From NCBI RefSeq assembly GCF_026340675.1, contig NZ_JAPEOX010000001.1, positions 3,100,001 through 3,164,000 on the forward strand: DNA of 64,000 bases. The letters are read 5' to 3'. A program made the translations under genes and the position numbers. The notes below the pieces were generated by a model. It saw only the letters and a list, made by a program, of their open reading frames with translations, was not told where the DNA came from and did not search any database. Below are positions 8,176 to 16,710 of the stretch, piece by piece. Each line of letters opens with the position of its first letter. The stretch's first letter is position 1. This DNA comes from Streptomyces sp. NBC_01264. Lineage in GTDB: Bacteria > Actinomycetota > Actinomycetes > Streptomycetales > Streptomycetaceae.

Positions 8176-9069
8176 TCAGGCCTCCAGGGCGGCCCTGATC
8201 GACTCCTCGATCCCCGGGTACCGGAAGACGAACCCGGACTCCAGCAGCCGGGTCGGACGCACCCGCTGACTCCCCAGCACGTCCTGGGCGAACTCCCCGA
8301 GCACCACGCGCATGACCGGCGCGGGCACGGCGAACACCGCCGGGCGGTGCAGGACCCGGCCCATCGCGGCGGTGACCTCGCGGTTGGTGAGGGGCTCGGG
8401 AGCGGTCAGGTTCACCGGCCCGGTCAGGGAGGGCGTGTCGATGATGTGGCGCAGCGCGGCGATCTCGTCGTGCATCGAGATGTGCGACCAGTACTGGCGG
8501 CCGTCGCCGAGGCGGCCGCCGATGCCGGCCTTGAAGATCGGGAACAGCTTCCCCCAGGCCCCGCCCTCGGCGGCGACGACCAGTCCGGTACGGGCGAACG
8601 CGGTCCGGACGCCGGCCGCCCGGGCGGGCGCGGCGGCGGCCTCCCACGCGACGCAGACCTCGGGGAGGAACCCCTCCCCCGCCGGGGCGTCCTCGTCGAC
8701 CGTCCGGTCGCCGGTGTCCCCGTAGTACCCGACGGCGGAGCCGCAGACGAGCGTGGCGGGGGGCTCGTCCATGGCGGCGACGGCGGAGGCGATGGCGGCC
8801 GTGCCCTTGACCCGGCTGTCGCGGATCTCCCGCTTGTAGGCGGCCGTCCAGCGGTGGTCGCCGACCCCGGCGCCGGCGAGGTGCACGACGGCTTCGCAGC
8901 CGGCGAGCCCGGCCGGGTCCACGTACCCCCGCGCGGGGTCCCACCGTGCCTCGCCGGGCCCGGCGGGCTCGCGCCGCACGAAGCGGACGACCTCGTGTCC
9001 GTCGGCCTTCAGTGACCGCCCGAGGGCGCTGCCGATGAGCCCGGTGGCACCGGTGACTGCGATACGCAT
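8176..9069 (-). CDS. TIGR01777-family NAD-dependent epimerase/oxidoreductase (SulA-like)
   Basis: A 297-residue extended-SDR-like protein. The N-terminus MRIAVTGATGLIGSALGRSL is a Rossmann glycine motif. VVHLAGAGVGDHRWT, SAVGYYGDTGDRTVDED and the late block LLESGFVFRYP are diagnostic of the TIGR01777 family. The usual SDR active-site YxxxK is not obvious; the family keeps YYG instead. The cellular role is unknown. The ATG at 9069 matches the family start, and longer upstream extensions run through intergenic repeats. It ends 107 bases before the phased-repeat array (going 5' to 3' on its strand toward 8176). Confidence 0.9.
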   Translation of the reverse strand: MRIAVTGATGLIGSALGRSLKADGHEVVRFVRREPAGPGEARWDPARGYVDPAGLAGCEAVVHLAGAGVGDHRWTAAYKREIRDSRVKGTAAIASAVAAMDEPPATLVCGSAVGYYGDTGDRTVDEDAPAGEGFLPEVCVAWEAAAAPARAAGVRTAFARTGLVVAAEGGAWGKLFPIFKAGIGGRLGDGRQYWSHISMHDEIAALRHIIDTPSLTGPVNLTAPEPLTNREVTAAMGRVLHRPAVFAVPAPVMRVVLGEFAQDVLGSQRVRPTRLLESGFVFRYPGIEESIRAALEA

Positions 9070-9189
9070 GCCCCCATCTTGGCAGCGGTCCCCCCGCCGG
9101 GTCCGCCGGGACCCGGTTCCCCGCACCCCGATGGCCAACGCTCTGGTGGGAACGGCGCCCCCTGCGCGGGCCCACCCGGACGCTGCCCG

Positions 9190-9226
9190 ACCCCGCGCCT
9201 CACACGCCGGCGGGGCTGGATTCGAC
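9190..9226. repeat. Streptomyces intergenic repeat, diverged copy 2
   Basis: CCTCACACGCCGG followed by CGGGGCTGGATTCG, the same family as the element near 6617. It lies in the 404-base gap between the epimerase gene and the VIT-family gene; nothing else coding is evident in that gap. Confidence 0.5.
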
Positions 9227-9330
9227 GGCACCGGCTCACACGGGACCGGGACGAAGCCGCCGGCACCTCGGCAGCGACTCCGGAACCACCCCCGTCCCGC
9301 CGGGCATACCCGCCCTGCGGGCGATCGAGG

Positions 9331-9471
9331 CGCGGGGCCGGGGGCCGGAGGCCGGGGCCAGAGGCCGGGGCCGGGGCCGGGGCCGGGGCCGGGGCCGGGG
9401 CCGGGGCCGGGGCCAGAGGCCGGGGCCGGGGTCAGAGGCCGGGGCCGGGGTCAGAGGCCGGGGCCGGGGGC
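9331..9471. repeat. GGGGCC hexanucleotide tandem repeat
   Basis: A G-rich low-complexity tract. Positions 9367-9414 are eight perfect head-to-tail copies of GGGGCC, flanked by further copies broken by AGAGGCC and GTCAGAGGCC variants up to 9471. The G-rich plus strand can form G-quadruplexes and the C-rich strand i-motifs. It stops three bases before the stop codon of the VIT-family gene, so it forms the 3' end of that transcript, where it could act as a terminator. Confidence 0.9.
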
Positions 9472-9473
9472 CG

Positions 9474-10190
9474 TCAGGTGGCTGTGCCCAGCCAGGTGCC
9501 TACCGCGTAGGTCACCGCCATGGCCAGGGCGCCGCCCGTGACGTTGCGCAGGATCGCCCGGGGTACGGGCGCGCCGCCCAGGCGGGCGCTGAGCACCCCG
9601 CACAGGGTCAGGGAGAGCAGGACCGCGACCACGGTCACCGGGACCCGCTGCGAGGCGTCCGGCAGGACGATCGCCAGGAGGGGCAGCAGCGCGCCCACCG
9701 TGAACGCCACCAGGCTCGCCGCCGCCGCGTGCCAGGGGTTGGCCAGCTCGTCGGGGTTGATCCCCAGCTCCACCCGCGCGTGCGCCCGCAGCGCGTCCCG
9801 CTCCGTCAGCTGCTCGGCCGCCTCCCGGGCCACCGGCTCGCTCAGCCCCCTGCCCACCAGCAGCCCCGTCAGTTCCTCCAGTTCCTCCTCCGGAGACTCC
9901 TCCAGCTCCCGGCGCTCCAGGTCCAGCGCGGCCCGCTCCGAGTCCCGCTGGGAGCTGACCGACACGTACTCCCCCGCCGCCATCGACAGCGCGCCCGCCA
10001 GCAGCCCGGCGACGCCCGCCGCCAGGATGGCCGCACGCGAGGTCGTCGCCCCGGCGACGCCGACGACCAGGCCCGCCGTGGAGATGATCCCGTCGTTCGC
10101 GCCGAGCACCCCCGCGCGCAGCCAGTTCAGCCGTGTGCTCATCGCCGCGCTCTGCGTCGCCGCCCCATCCGCTTCCGTCACGCCCCCCAC
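9474..10190 (-). CDS. VIT1/CCC1-family iron/manganese transporter
   Basis: A 238-residue membrane protein of the vacuolar-iron-transporter family. Helix 1 carries the family signature LRAGVLGANDGIISTAGLV. Helix 2 ends in LSMAAGEYVSVSSQRDSER. An acidic cytoplasmic region with paired Glu residues and HARVELGINPDEL forms the metal-binding domain, and three more helices follow. It exports or sequesters Fe or Mn. Start choice is uncertain: GTG at 10190 or 10181, or ATG at 10142, with no convincing ribosome site. The gene ends directly against the GGGGCC tract and is divergent from the phosphatase at 10259. Confidence 0.88.
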   Translation of the reverse strand: MGGVTEADGAATQSAAMSTRLNWLRAGVLGANDGIISTAGLVVGVAGATTSRAAILAAGVAGLLAGALSMAAGEYVSVSSQRDSERAALDLERRELEESPEEELEELTGLLVGRGLSEPVAREAAEQLTERDALRAHARVELGINPDELANPWHAAAASLVAFTVGALLPLLAIVLPDASQRVPVTVVAVLLSLTLCGVLSARLGGAPVPRAILRNVTGGALAMAVTYAVGTWLGTAT

Positions 10191-10258
10191 TGTCGCGGGC
10201 GCCGCCGGAAGGAGCCACCCGGCGTGCGCGCCTTCGGCGCCGGGATCAGGGTGGAGGG

Positions 10259-11389
10259 GTGAGACGCCGACGCGAGGAGCCGGGCTGGCTGCGCGGGGCG
10301 CCGCCGCCGCGCTGGGCCCGCCTCGCGCCCGCGGTGGCCCTTGTCGTGCTGGTGTTCGTGCAGCGCATCACCCCCGGCGACATCGAGCTGGGCTTCTTCC
10401 TGGCCGGGCTCCCCCCGGTGGCCGCCTTCGCCTACGGGGCCGCCGGGACGGCGGTCTTCGCCACAGTGGTGCTGCTCCTCGTCGGCCTGCCCTCACTCGG
10501 GATCGCCCACGCCCGGGGCTCCGACCTCGCGACCGTCGCGGCGATCGGGCTGCTCAGCGTGGTGGTCGCCTGGGTCCGAAAACGCCGCGACGCCCAGCTG
10601 GTGAGCGTGCGCACCGTCGCGGAGGCGGCGCAGCTCGCGGTCCTGCCGCCGGTCCCCGAACGGGTCGGCGCGATCGGCTGCGCGGGCCTCTACCGGGCCG
10701 CCCAGCACGGCACCCTGGTCGGCGGCGACCTGTACGACGTACGGGTCGGCCCCTACGGCGTGCGCGCCCTGATCGGTGACGTCCAGGGCCACGGCCTGGC
10801 CGCCGTCGGCACCGTGGCCTCGCTGCTCGGCGCCTTCCGGGAGGGGGTGCTGGACGACGCGGAACTCGCGACGGTGGCGGCCCGGCTGGACCGGCGGCTG
10901 CTGGCGGACTCGGCGGCCGAATCGGTGGCGCACGCGGAGCTCTTCGCGACGGCGGTGCTGCTGGAGTTCCCGCCCGGGCTCGAACTCGTGCGCATCGTGT
11001 CGTGCGGGCATCCCCCGCCCCTGCTGCTACGGGGTTTCACGGTCTCGGAAGTCGACGTGGACCCGGGCCCCCCGCTGGGCCTGGGCCTGGCCGGTCCCAC
11101 CCCGGCGGCGCCGGCCGAGCTCCGCACCGCCCCCGGGGACCGGCTGGTCATGTACACGGACGGGGTGACGGAGGCCCGCGACTCCGCGGGGAACTTCTAC
11201 CCACTGGCCGCGCGCGTGCCCGTCCTGGCGTCGGATCCGGCGGGACTGGCCCCGGCGGTGTGGCGGGACTTGAGGTCCTTCACCGGGGGCGGGCCGCGCG
11301 ACGACGTGGCCCTGCTGGTGCTGTCCCTGGACCCGGAGCGGGGTGGCACGGGGGATCGGTCCGGGCGCGGGATGACCGCGCCGTACTGA
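10259..11389 (+). CDS. Membrane-anchored PP2C/SpoIIE-type serine phosphatase
   Basis: A 376-residue protein. Three hydrophobic helices in the first 110 residues precede a SpoIIE-type PP2C phosphatase domain. The domain shows GGDLYDVRVG and LIGDVQGHGLAAVG (metal-binding aspartates), then the SCGHPPPLLL block, MYTDGVTEARD, and a final DDVALLVLSL. Such enzymes dephosphorylate anti-sigma-factor antagonists in the large Streptomyces partner-switching network. The GTG at 10259 is preceded by GGAGG. No cognate kinase or antagonist lies next door. Confidence 0.92.
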   Translation: MRRRREEPGWLRGAPPPRWARLAPAVALVVLVFVQRITPGDIELGFFLAGLPPVAAFAYGAAGTAVFATVVLLLVGLPSLGIAHARGSDLATVAAIGLLSVVVAWVRKRRDAQLVSVRTVAEAAQLAVLPPVPERVGAIGCAGLYRAAQHGTLVGGDLYDVRVGPYGVRALIGDVQGHGLAAVGTVASLLGAFREGVLDDAELATVAARLDRRLLADSAAESVAHAELFATAVLLEFPPGLELVRIVSCGHPPPLLLRGFTVSEVDVDPGPPLGLGLAGPTPAAPAELRTAPGDRLVMYTDGVTEARDSAGNFYPLAARVPVLASDPAGLAPAVWRDLRSFTGGGPRDDVALLVLSLDPERGGTGDRSGRGMTAPY

Positions 11390-11496
11390 TCACATGACGA
11401 AACGATGACAAGCGCCATCAAGCACCCATTTGGGTGAATTTCCGTGTTTTGCTCGGGTCTTCCAGCCCTTCGAGCACGGAAACCGAGGCCCATTCG

Positions 11497-12282
11497 ATGC
11501 GCGCACCGTACAAGCACAACCAGCGGATCACGGCGGTCGTCGCGGCGGCCGGCGCCGTCGCCCTGATCATCGGCTCGATCGTGCTCGGCCTCGCCGGGGA
11601 GGACGCTGCGGCGGGACCGGATTCGGCGAAGAACCAGCAGATCGAGGCCCCCGCCCCGCTCATGGTCGGCTCGGCCCTGACGCGCGCGGCCGAGGACGTG
11701 GGCAAGGTCGTCAACCTCACCCTCGACGACGGCCCGGACCCGAAGTGGACCCCGAAGGCACTCGAACTCCTCAAGTCCCACGAGGTCAAGGCCACCTTCT
11801 GCCTGACCGGGCCGAACGCGAAGAAGCACCCGGACCTGGTGAAGGAGATCGCGTCGGCCGGCCACCGCCTGTGCAACCACGCGGTCAGCCACGACACCGC
11901 CATGGACAAGAAGGACGTCGCGTACCAGAAGAAGGAGATCATGGACGCGAAGCGGATGATCGACGAGGCGAGCGGCTCCACCCGCGTCTGGTACTACCGC
12001 GCCCCCGGCGGCGCCTTCACCCCCGACAGCCGCGAGATCGCCGCCCGCGGCGGGATGGCCAGCCTCGGCTGGAACGTCGACCCCGGCGACTTCAACCGGC
12101 CCGGCGCGGACAGGATCGTCAGTGCCGTGCAGGACCAGCTGAAGTCCAAAGGCCCCACGATCCTCATGCACGACGGGGGCGGCGACCGCTCCCAGTCCGT
12201 CGAGGCCCTCGAAAAGCTGCTGCCGTGGCTCAAGGAGCAGGGCTACGGCTTCAGCTTCCCGAAGGTCCCCGAGGCGGGCTGA
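11497..12282 (+). CDS. Exported polysaccharide deacetylase (NodB domain)
   Basis: A 261-residue protein with a basic N-terminus and one hydrophobic segment (residues 11-32) acting as signal or anchor. The NodB catalytic domain follows. Motif 1 is LTLDDGPDP (Asp base and metal Asp), motif 2 is HAVSHDT (metal histidines), motif 3 is YRAPGGAF, and ILMHDGGG near the end supplies the late His. It should remove N-acetyl groups from peptidoglycan, chitin or related polymers at the cell surface. The ATG at 11497 has GAGG nearby; the open frame upstream is not protein-like. Confidence 0.92.
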   Translation: MRAPYKHNQRITAVVAAAGAVALIIGSIVLGLAGEDAAAGPDSAKNQQIEAPAPLMVGSALTRAAEDVGKVVNLTLDDGPDPKWTPKALELLKSHEVKATFCLTGPNAKKHPDLVKEIASAGHRLCNHAVSHDTAMDKKDVAYQKKEIMDAKRMIDEASGSTRVWYYRAPGGAFTPDSREIAARGGMASLGWNVDPGDFNRPGADRIVSAVQDQLKSKGPTILMHDGGGDRSQSVEALEKLLPWLKEQGYGFSFPKVPEAG

Positions 12283-12285
12283 GGC

Positions 12286-12549
12286 CTACCCGGCGTCGCG
12301 GATGAAGGAACGGACCATCTTGCAGGTGACGTTCGACGGGCGGCGGATGCCCGTCCGGACGGCCATCGTGCGGATCTTGCGGTTGGTGGCGCGCTGAGCG
12401 TCATACGTGCCGGAGTCGAGCAGCGATATCGCCAGCCGCATGGCCTTCAGCCGCCGGTTGTGGCTCTCGTACCACTCGCGGGGCAGCCCCGGCGGCAGCG
12501 GCTTCTTCTTGACGGGCTCGATGGTGTGCAGGGTCATGGCAGTGGCCAT
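12286..12549 (-). CDS. Small conserved hypothetical protein
   Basis: An 87-residue basic protein. The N-terminus carries KKKPLPPGLPREWYESHNRRL; the rest is helical, with repeated Arg/Lys pairs that suggest nucleic-acid binding, but no named domain is recognised. The ATG at 12549 is well supported by GGGAGG upstream; a second in-frame ATG lies four codons later. It is convergent with the deacetylase gene, only three bases apart, and divergent from the ArsC-like gene. Confidence 0.68.
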   Translation of the reverse strand: MATAMTLHTIEPVKKKPLPPGLPREWYESHNRRLKAMRLAISLLDSGTYDAQRATNRKIRTMAVRTGIRRPSNVTCKMVRSFIRDAG

Positions 12550-12642
12550 CTACAGCCTCCCAAAGGCAAGTTGGCGTCCTGTCCTTCTCCTTGAATTTTA
12601 CCTGCGCCCACTGACAAAGGACCTGGCCAGGCGGCACCTCGC

Positions 12643-12648
12643 TAAGCT
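12643..12648 (+). promoter_or_regulatory. -10 hexamer TAAGCT of a leaderless promoter
   Basis: TAAGCT ends seven bases before the ATG at 12656, and no Shine-Dalgarno is present. The ArsC-like gene is probably translated from a leaderless transcript. Confidence 0.5.
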
Positions 12649-12655
12649 TTCGGGC

Positions 12656-13027
12656 ATGGAGATCTGGATCAATCCCGCCTGCTCGAAGTGCCGTAGCGCG
12701 CTGACCCTGCTGGATGCCGAGGGCGCCGAGTACACCGTCCGCCGCTACCTGGAGGACGTGCCCTCCGAGGCCGAGATCCGCGAGGTCCTGGGCCGGCTGG
12801 GCCTGGAGCCCTGGGACATCACCCGCGCCTCGGACCCGCTGGCCAAGGAGACGGGCGTACGGGACCTCCCGCGCGAGGAGACCGAGGAGGCCCGCGGAGC
12901 CTGGATCAGCCACCTGGCGACGCACCCGAAGCTGATCCAGCGCCCGATCATCACGGCCGAGGACGGCACGGCGGTGGTGGCCCGCTCGGAGGAGGCCGTC
13001 CGCGAAGCCCTCTCCCGCACGGCCTAG
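12656..13027 (+). CDS. ArsC/Spx-family thioredoxin-fold protein (arsenate-reductase-like)
   Basis: A 123-residue protein starting MEIWINPACSKCRSALTLL, with a CxxC active site after the first strand, as in glutaredoxin-coupled ArsC and YfgD proteins. The downstream block HPKLIQRPIITAEDGTAVV is diagnostic for the ArsC family. It may reduce arsenate or act as a general thiol oxidoreductase; no ars operon is nearby, so arsenic resistance is not established. The gene shares its last bases (CTAG) with the stop codon of the convergent beta-lactamase-fold gene. Confidence 0.9.
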   Translation: MEIWINPACSKCRSALTLLDAEGAEYTVRRYLEDVPSEAEIREVLGRLGLEPWDITRASDPLAKETGVRDLPREETEEARGAWISHLATHPKLIQRPIITAEDGTAVVARSEEAVREALSRTA

Positions 13028-14118
13028 CCGGCGAAGCCCGCGTCCACGAACTGCACGACGCGGCCGATCTGCCGCTTCTTGGACGTGCCGGGCTTCGGGT
13101 TGTGGGCGTAGACGAGCCGGCGGCCGGCCTGCTCGGTGGCGAACACTCCGGTCGACCAGCCGGGGCCGGAGCCCGTCTTGCCCCAGACCGTGGCGCCGGC
13201 CGTCTCGTGGCGCATCAGGCCGGCCGCACTGAAGCAGGCCTTCGGCGACAGGCAGGTGTTCCCCTTGGCGTTGGGCACGTCCGGGACCTCGTACAGGTGC
13301 CGCTGCTGCGCGGGCGGCAGCAGCCGGCCGCCCAGCAGCGCGGCCATGAACCGGTCCAGGTCGGCCGCGGTGGAGACCAGGCCGCCCTCCGCCCAGAACC
13401 GGGCCGTGCGGGGATCCGTCGACATCCGGGTCTGGCGCAGCCCCAGGGGGCGCACGATGCGGCGCTGCACCTCCTCCTCGTAGGTCCGGCCGGATATCCG
13501 CTCCACCAGCAGGCCGGCGACGAGGCTGTTCGTCCCGTTGTACTGCTGGACCGTGCCCGGGGCCGGTATGCGGTCCGGGCGGGCCGCCGCGTCCGCCGCG
13601 AACGTGTCGAGCACCATGGCGCGCGGATCGGCGGACTCGCTGGCGACCATCGGCAGATCGGCGGTGTGGTCCATGAGCTGCCGTACGGTCACTCCGGCGT
13701 AGGCGCCGGGTATCAGGTCGGGCAGGTAGCGGCGCACGGGTGCGTCGATCTCCACCTGGTGCTCCGCGACGAGCCGCAGCACCAGGGCGTTCGTGAACAG
13801 CTTGGTGACACTGCCGATCGGGACTTCCGCGTCCGCCGCGACCGGCCCGGCGGTCCCGGTCCACGGCGTGCGCGACCCCGCGCCGGACAGCCGCACCAGG
13901 GCCCCCGTGGACACCTCGTCGGGCAGGGTCGCCAGCAAGGCCCGCAGCGCGGCGGGATCGTGGACGGCCACCGGCCGGGCGTGGGCCGTCGCCGCGGCGG
14001 ACCCCGCCGACCCTCCGGGCGCGGCCAGTGCGGCCGGGGCGCCCGCACCCACCGTGAGGGCCGCCAGGGCGATGCCGGTGACGGCGATCCGGCGGAGGGT
14101 GCGGGGGCGTGCGTTCAT
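13024..14118 (-). CDS. Secreted serine beta-lactamase-fold protein / D-Ala-D-Ala carboxypeptidase
   Basis: A 364-residue exported protein with a clear signal peptide (RRIAVTGIALAALTVGAGAP, then ALAAP). The penicillin-binding fold is shown by the SxxK motif SVTK and by GKTG near the C-terminus. The middle motif is QYNGTN, where family members such as the R61 DD-peptidase have YSNTN, so the usual Asn of YxN is replaced by Gly. Activity could be altered or lost. The ATG at 14118 has AGGAG upstream. It probably trims peptidoglycan stem peptides or is a catalytically modified relative. Confidence 0.87.
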   Translation of the reverse strand: MNARPRTLRRIAVTGIALAALTVGAGAPAALAAPGGSAGSAAATAHARPVAVHDPAALRALLATLPDEVSTGALVRLSGAGSRTPWTGTAGPVAADAEVPIGSVTKLFTNALVLRLVAEHQVEIDAPVRRYLPDLIPGAYAGVTVRQLMDHTADLPMVASESADPRAMVLDTFAADAAARPDRIPAPGTVQQYNGTNSLVAGLLVERISGRTYEEEVQRRIVRPLGLRQTRMSTDPRTARFWAEGGLVSTAADLDRFMAALLGGRLLPPAQQRHLYEVPDVPNAKGNTCLSPKACFSAAGLMRHETAGATVWGKTGSGPGWSTGVFATEQAGRRLVYAHNPKPGTSKKRQIGRVVQFVDAGFAG

Positions 14119-14225
14119 CGGTGGCTCCTGGAGAAGGCGGCTCGGTGGGCTCTGACACCAACACTCCGCCACCCAGGGCACGTTGCCCATCGGTGATCAC
14201 CCTGACCGGACCCCCAGGACACCCC

Positions 14226-14282
14226 GAGGGGGCCCACAGGACCGCCCCTTAGGCCGCCTGGGTCCGCCGTGCGGGCCCCCTC
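14226..14282. terminator. GC-rich hairpin between two minus-strand genes
   Basis: Arms GAGGGGGCCC and GGGCCCCCTC are 10-base perfect complements with a long structured loop. The hairpin lies just downstream of the ketopantoate-reductase-like gene that ends at 14291 and is its likely terminator. Confidence 0.5.
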
Positions 14283-14290
14283 ACCCTCCC

Positions 14291-15217
14291 CTACTCCCCC
14301 GCCGTCAGCCGCCGCTGATGAACCCTCAGCTGGAGGGTGGCGAGGTCCAGGAGCGGGGTGGGGACGGCGAAGCCACGGGCCCGGGCCGACAGGTCGCCGA
14401 GCACGTGCTCGACCTCGGTCGGGTGACCGGCGAGCAGGTCCCGGTACAGCGACGGGGTCAGCGCCGAGTCCGGTGCGGCCAGCGTCCGCACGGTGAAGGC
14501 GAGTTCGGACTCCGGGACCGGGTACCCGGCGGCGGCCGACACCGCGGCCGCCTCGGCGAGGACCGCGAGGCCGAACCCGGTCCCGCCGGGCACGGCGTTG
14601 ATCTCGCCGACGGCTCCGCGGGCCAGGGAGGTCACCGCCACCAGGGTGGTGATGAAGACCCACTTGTGCCACATGGCAGCGATGATGTCGGGCACTTCGG
14701 GGGTGTCGATCCCCGCCCCGGCCAGCACCTCGCGGACGGCGTCCACCCGCGCCGAGGGACGGCCGTCGCGTTCGCCGGTGAGCACCACGGTGGGCGGCGC
14801 CATCCGGAGGATGTCGCCGTGCTCGTTCAGGGTGGTGACCACCTTGGCCACGCCGCCGAGCACCGCCGCGTCCCCGAACCGGTCCGCGAGGAGGTCGAGG
14901 TGGGCCATCCCGTTGAGCAGGGGCAGGATCGCCGTCCCGGGACCGACCGCCGGTACGAGGTCCCGGACGGCCGCTTCGAGGGAGGTGGACTTCACCGACA
15001 GCAGGACGAGGTCGTACGTCCCCTCCAGCGCGTCGGCGGTGACGAGCCGCGGGACGAGGGCGATCTCCTCCCCCGGCCCGCTCACGCGCAGCCCGCGCGT
15101 CCGCAGGGCCTCGGCCCGCCGGGGGCGCACCAGGAAGGTGACGTCCTGCCCCGCCCGGGCGAGGCGCGCGCCGAAGTAGCCTCCCGCGGCCCCGGCTCCG
15201 ACCGTCAGGATCCTCAT
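14291..15217 (-). CDS. Ketopantoate reductase family (ApbA/PanE) protein
   Basis: A 308-residue NADPH-binding dehydrogenase. The N-terminus MRILTVGAGAAGGYFGARL is the Rossmann motif. LLSVKSTSLEAAV and ILPLLNGMAHLD follow. The catalytic lysine is in AAMWHKWVFIT, and PSLYRDLLAGHPTEVEHVLG is the conserved C-terminal block of the family. It reduces 2-dehydropantoate in pantothenate synthesis or a related 2-oxoacid. Its start overlaps the stop of the upstream dehydrogenase by four bases (ATGA), so the pair is translationally coupled. Confidence 0.9.
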   Translation of the reverse strand: MRILTVGAGAAGGYFGARLARAGQDVTFLVRPRRAEALRTRGLRVSGPGEEIALVPRLVTADALEGTYDLVLLSVKSTSLEAAVRDLVPAVGPGTAILPLLNGMAHLDLLADRFGDAAVLGGVAKVVTTLNEHGDILRMAPPTVVLTGERDGRPSARVDAVREVLAGAGIDTPEVPDIIAAMWHKWVFITTLVAVTSLARGAVGEINAVPGGTGFGLAVLAEAAAVSAAAGYPVPESELAFTVRTLAAPDSALTPSLYRDLLAGHPTEVEHVLGDLSARARGFAVPTPLLDLATLQLRVHQRRLTAGE

Positions 15218-15921
15218 CCGGCGGAGCCCGCCGGACGGACGGCCTTCGCCAGGGCGGCGCGCACGGCCGCCGCGTCGGCGACGGTGCCCGGGTCCTCGGC
15301 GAGGCCCCCCGGACCGGCCGGGTTCTCGGCGTACGGGAGGACGTACACAGGCGTGTCGCGCTGGAAGCGCCAGCTCCCGGCGAGGTCCCCCGCGTCGACC
15401 GCGTCGTAGCCGAGCAGGTCGAGGAGGCGGGTGGCGGACGCGCGGGCGGCCGGGTCGTCGCCGGCGATCGGCAGGGCCGAGCGGTCCGGGGAGCCGGCCG
15501 GGCGGGCAAGGGCGAGCAGGTGCTTGAAGTAGATGTTGTTGAACGCCTTGACGACCTGCGCCCCGGCCAGGTGTTCCTGGACGAGCCCGCTGGTGGTGGC
15601 CTCCTCGGCCTCCAGGGCGGGGAAGACCCCGTCCCGCTGCGGGTAGTAGTTGAGCGTGTCGAGGACGACCTTGCCCGCCAGCGCGTCGGCGGGCAGGTCG
15701 CGGTGGTTCCCCAGCGGGATGGTGGCCACGACCCAGTCGCCGGCCGCGGCCGCCTCGGCCGGGGAGGCGGCCCGGGCCCGCGGGCCGAGCTCGGCGACCA
15801 GCGCGTCCAGAGTCCGCGGCCCCCTGGAATTACTGAGGACCACGTCCAGCCCCGCGTCCACGGCGAGCCGCGCGAGGGTGCTTCCGATGTTGCCGCTTCC
15901 GATGAGTCCAAGAGTTGCCAT
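15214..15921 (-). CDS. NAD(P)/F420-dependent reductase (NpdG/F420-oxidoreductase-like)
   Basis: A 235-residue protein with the N-terminal motif MATLGLIGSGNIGSTLARLA and LSNSRGPRTL, the nucleotide-binding half of the F420-dependent NADP oxidoreductase superfamily. ATIPLGNHRDLP, DTLNYYPQRDG and VVKAFNNIYFKHL follow, as in the NAD(P)-binding members of this class. Streptomycetes make F420, so hydride transfer between F420 and NADP or a side-chain substrate is possible. The ATG at 15921 matches the family start. It is the first gene of a two-gene operon with the PanE-like gene. Confidence 0.85.
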   Translation of the reverse strand: MATLGLIGSGNIGSTLARLAVDAGLDVVLSNSRGPRTLDALVAELGPRARAASPAEAAAAGDWVVATIPLGNHRDLPADALAGKVVLDTLNYYPQRDGVFPALEAEEATTSGLVQEHLAGAQVVKAFNNIYFKHLLALARPAGSPDRSALPIAGDDPAARASATRLLDLLGYDAVDAGDLAGSWRFQRDTPVYVLPYAENPAGPGGLAEDPGTVADAAAVRAALAKAVRPAGSAG

Positions 15922-16084
15922 GCGGGGTTCAAGTCGCCCGCGATCCACGGTATTCCGCGGCTGAGCCACCAAGGTGAGGCGCCCCGTCCAGCACGCCCCC
16001 TCACGACCCTTCACCTCGGCCGCATCCCGCGCCTCGTAGGGTGAGGTCAGCACAAAGGGGACGTACCGCACCAAAGGATCCATC

Positions 16085-16657
16085 GTGAACGAGCAGCAGC
16101 ACCCGCGGCCCACCACGCCCGGCGAGCCGCCGGCGCCGCCGGGCCTCCCGGGGTCCGCGCTCCCCCCGCTCCCCCCGCCCCGGCGCGGCGCCGACTGGAT
16201 GTTCGGCGGGGTGTACGGGACCGTCCTCGCGTCCGGGCTGCTGGCCGCGCTCGACCAGAAGGGCGGGGAGTACACCCCCTTCTACGACGCCAGCTGGGTG
16301 CTCGTCACCGCCGCCACGGCGGGGCTCGCGCACGGGTACTCGCACCACATGAGCACCCATCAGGCCGGCTCCGCCGGTCATCGGTGGCGGATCCTCGGGC
16401 GGGCGCTGTGGAACGAGTGGCCCATGATCGCGGCCACCCTGCCCACGGTCCTGCTCCTGCTCGTCGCCGGACTAGCCGACTGGGACTCGCACGCGGTCAC
16501 GGCCGTCGGGCTCGGCGTGAACACCGCGATGCTGTTCGCCTGGGGGGCCTTCGTGGCCCTCAGGGTCGGCTACAAACTCGCCTCGGCGCTGCTCATCGGA
16601 GTCGCCGACGCCACGATCGGACTGGCCATCATCGCGGCCAACGCGGTCATCAAATAG
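16085..16657 (+). CDS. Small integral membrane protein
   Basis: A 190-residue protein starting with GTG at 16085. The first 35 residues are Pro-rich and cytoplasmic. Four hydrophobic segments follow (around residues 40-58, 75-90, 115-135 and 145-180), with a conserved-looking HGYSHHMSTHQ between helices two and three. No domain is recognised. A -10-like TAGGGT lies about 45 bases upstream, so this transcript has a leader. The function is unknown; the His cluster might bind metal. Confidence 0.75.
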   Translation: MNEQQHPRPTTPGEPPAPPGLPGSALPPLPPPRRGADWMFGGVYGTVLASGLLAALDQKGGEYTPFYDASWVLVTAATAGLAHGYSHHMSTHQAGSAGHRWRILGRALWNEWPMIAATLPTVLLLLVAGLADWDSHAVTAVGLGVNTAMLFAWGAFVALRVGYKLASALLIGVADATIGLAIIAANAVIK

Positions 16658-16660
16658 CAC

Positions 16661-16697
16661 CGCCCCGCCCGACGGGGTGCCCGTCCGGGCGGGGCGG
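16661..16697. terminator. Bidirectional intrinsic terminator
   Basis: CGCCCCGCCC pairs with GGGCGGGGCG in a GC-rich stem with one bulge. It lies between the convergent membrane-protein gene and the Gfo/Idh/MocA gene. Confidence 0.75.
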
Positions 16698-16710
16698 CGT
16701 GCCCGCGGGC

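Noticed and set aside
9035..9541. Open frames across the GGGGCC tract encoding Gly-Pro repeats
   Set aside because: Low-complexity dipeptide product, overlaps the VIT-family gene and intergenic repeats, no ribosome site; a by-product of the repeat.
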